This document shows, in pieces, positions 6,540-7,529 of a stretch of 7,529 nt of DNA. Origin of the DNA: Acidobacteriaceae bacterium (GTDB lineage Bacteria > Acidobacteriota > Terriglobia > Terriglobales > Acidobacteriaceae); assembly GCA_003135315.1 (NCBI GenBank), contig PLBD01000336.1, positions 1 to 7,529 on the forward strand. The letters are read 5' to 3'. How positions within the stretch are numbered: the first letter of the stretch is position 1; every line of letters begins with the position of its first letter. The notes under the pieces are model-generated. The model searched no databases. It saw nothing but the letters and a program-made list of their open reading frames with translations, and was not told the DNA's origin. The position numbers were made by a program, and so were the translations under genes.

Positions 6540-7315
6540 TGCGTGCAGTCATTCTCGCTGCCGGTCGCGGCAGCCGCATGGGTCATCTCGGTGTCGATCG
6601 CCCGAAATGCTTCGTCGAACTCGAAGGCAAGCCTTTAATCGAGCGCCAGATTGCGGCGCTGCGGCGCGGCGGGGTTGACGAGATCGGGGTCGTCCGCGGC
6701 TATCGTGCCGAGATGATCGATTTTTCCGGCCTCACCTATTTCACGAACCAACGATGGGCCGAGACCAACATGGTGATGTCGCTCGCCACGGCCGCTTCCT
6801 GGCTGCGTTCGGGGCCAGTCATCGTAAGCTATGGCGACATCTTCTACCGGAATGAGTTGGTGCGAGGACTGTCCGGCGCGCCAGGCCAGCTGGTAATCAG
6901 TTATGACCGCGCCTGGCGCCATCTGTGGACACGCCGTTTCGCCGATCCTTTGGCCGACGCCGAAACCTTCCGCATCGATGCTGCTGGCCAACTGCTGGAG
7001 ATCGGCGGCAAGACGACGCGGATCGAAGACATCGAGGGGCAGTACATGGGCCTGCTGAAGTTCACGCCACCGGCATGGAGCGCCGTTGAGGCGCTGCTCG
7101 ATGCACTGGACGCACCAATCCGCGATCGCCTCGATATGACAGGATTGCTGCGCCGCCTGCTAGCCGGGGGAAAACTTCCAATCGATACGTTTGCCACCGA
7201 TGGACAATGGGGCGAAATCGACAATCCAGAGGACGTGGCGTTGTATCAGAAAATGGTGAGGGACGGGGACCTGCTGCTCGAGGATGGGCTGCCCGAAAGA
7301 GAGCCGACAGCATGA
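6536..7315 (+). CDS. NTP-transferase, probable CTP:phosphoglutamine cytidylyltransferase (Cj1416-like)
   Basis: 259 residues (starts ATGATG, so 258 is equally possible). The fold is the Rossmann-like nucleotidyltransferase of the LicC/GlmU type: the nucleotide loop LAAGRGSRM (7-15), the basic RPKC (22-25), AETNMVMSL (75-83), the metal-binding aspartate in YGD (99-101), and WGEIDNPED (225-233) with the second metal ligand D229. The length is that of stand-alone cytidylyl- or nucleotidyltransferases such as phosphocholine cytidylyltransferase; there is no C-terminal hexapeptide-repeat or kinase domain. In C. jejuni the enzyme in this position joins CMP from CTP to phosphoglutamine to form CDP-L-glutamine. 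CTP and phosphoglutamine as substrates are inferred from the neighbours. The start overlaps the previous stop as ATGA, and the end overlaps the next start in the same way. Confidence 0.84.
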   Translation: MMRAVILAAGRGSRMGHLGVDRPKCFVELEGKPLIERQIAALRRGGVDEIGVVRGYRAEMIDFSGLTYFTNQRWAETNMVMSLATAASWLRSGPVIVSYGDIFYRNELVRGLSGAPGQLVISYDRAWRHLWTRRFADPLADAETFRIDAAGQLLEIGGKTTRIEDIEGQYMGLLKFTPPAWSAVEALLDALDAPIRDRLDMTGLLRRLLAGGKLPIDTFATDGQWGEIDNPEDVALYQKMVRDGDLLLEDGLPEREPTA

Positions 7316-7529
7316 AACATGGAGACTTTACAGGGTTGGCTGGTAACTACGCCAAGTTCCGGGCCGGGTACGCGCCGCAGGTCGCAACCGCAATTCTGAA
7401 TTATGTGGGACGCGACACGGCCAGTATCGATGCGGCTGACGTCGGCGCAGGCACTGGCATTTGGACGCGAACCATTGCTGCCCGCGGCCTGCGTTCGGTC
7501 ATCGCTGTGGAACCCAACGACGACATGCG
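7312..7529 (+). CDS. SAM-dependent class I methyltransferase, N-terminal 72 residues; runs off the right edge
   Basis: The reading frame is open from ATG 7312 to the window end. It starts MKHGDFTGLAGNYAKFRAGY, the F..LA..Y...R.GY opening common in small class I methyltransferases. It continues to motif I, DVGAGTG (44-50), the glycine-rich SAM-binding loop, and AVEP (66-69), whose acidic residue E68 ends the second strand and normally binds the SAM ribose. The C-terminal substrate region is not in the window. In the C. jejuni MeOPN locus, two methyltransferase genes (Cj1419, Cj1420) adjoin the phosphoramidate genes, so O-methylation of the phosphoramidate group is the natural guess. Which of the two this resembles more cannot be settled from 72 residues. 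It overlaps the cytidylyltransferase stop as ATGA and is therefore the fourth gene of the same operon. Confidence 0.83.
   Translation, partial: MKHGDFTGLAGNYAKFRAGYAPQVATAILNYVGRDTASIDAADVGAGTGIWTRTIAARGLRSVIAVEPNDDM

Overview
The window (about 58-63% GC in lines I counted by hand) looks like a chromosomal segment of a free-living bacterium, most likely soil-type and Acidobacteria-like. That guess rests mainly on the secreted S53 (kumamolisin-type) peptidase and the style of the large APC permease; it is an inference, not a phylogenetic result.

Layout. Positions 1-677 (minus) hold the N-terminal part of a secreted S53 peptidase: signal peptide plus pro-domain, running off the left edge. It has a good sigma70-type promoter at 771-798. 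Positions 906-2918 (minus) encode a 12-helix APC-superfamily permease with a soluble C-terminal domain. A short divergent intergenic region (about 2919-3030) separates these from a plus-strand operon that fills the rest of the window. The operon runs: a 969-residue two-enzyme fusion (3031-5940), a class I glutamine-amidotransferase-fold hydrolase (5937-6539), a sugar-nucleotide-type nucleotidyltransferase (6536-7315) and the first 72 residues of a SAM-dependent methyltransferase (7312 to the window end). All three junctions are 4-base ATGA stop/start overlaps.

How the genes work together. The plus-strand operon matches, enzyme for enzyme, the pathway known from the Campylobacter jejuni capsule locus for O-methyl phosphoramidate (MeOPN). 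There, L-glutamine kinase (Cj1418) phosphorylates the amide nitrogen of glutamine. CTP:phosphoglutamine cytidylyltransferase (Cj1416) makes CDP-L-glutamine. Gamma-glutamyl-CDP-amidate hydrolase (Cj1417) releases glutamate and cytidine diphosphoramidate. An APS-kinase-like enzyme (Cj1415) phosphorylates the 3'-OH to give 3'-phosphocytidine-5'-diphosphoramidate. Methyltransferases and transferases complete and attach the group. Here the Cj1415-like and Cj1418-like enzymes are one polypeptide, so the first and last steps of donor synthesis share a chain, followed by Cj1417-like, Cj1416-like and methyltransferase genes. An automated annotation would probably call these adenylylsulfate kinase/PEP synthase, glutamine amidotransferase and NTP transferase, and miss the pathway.

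No RNA gene, IS element, CRISPR array or attachment site was seen. No gene-free stretch exceeds 300 bases; the longest is 678-905.
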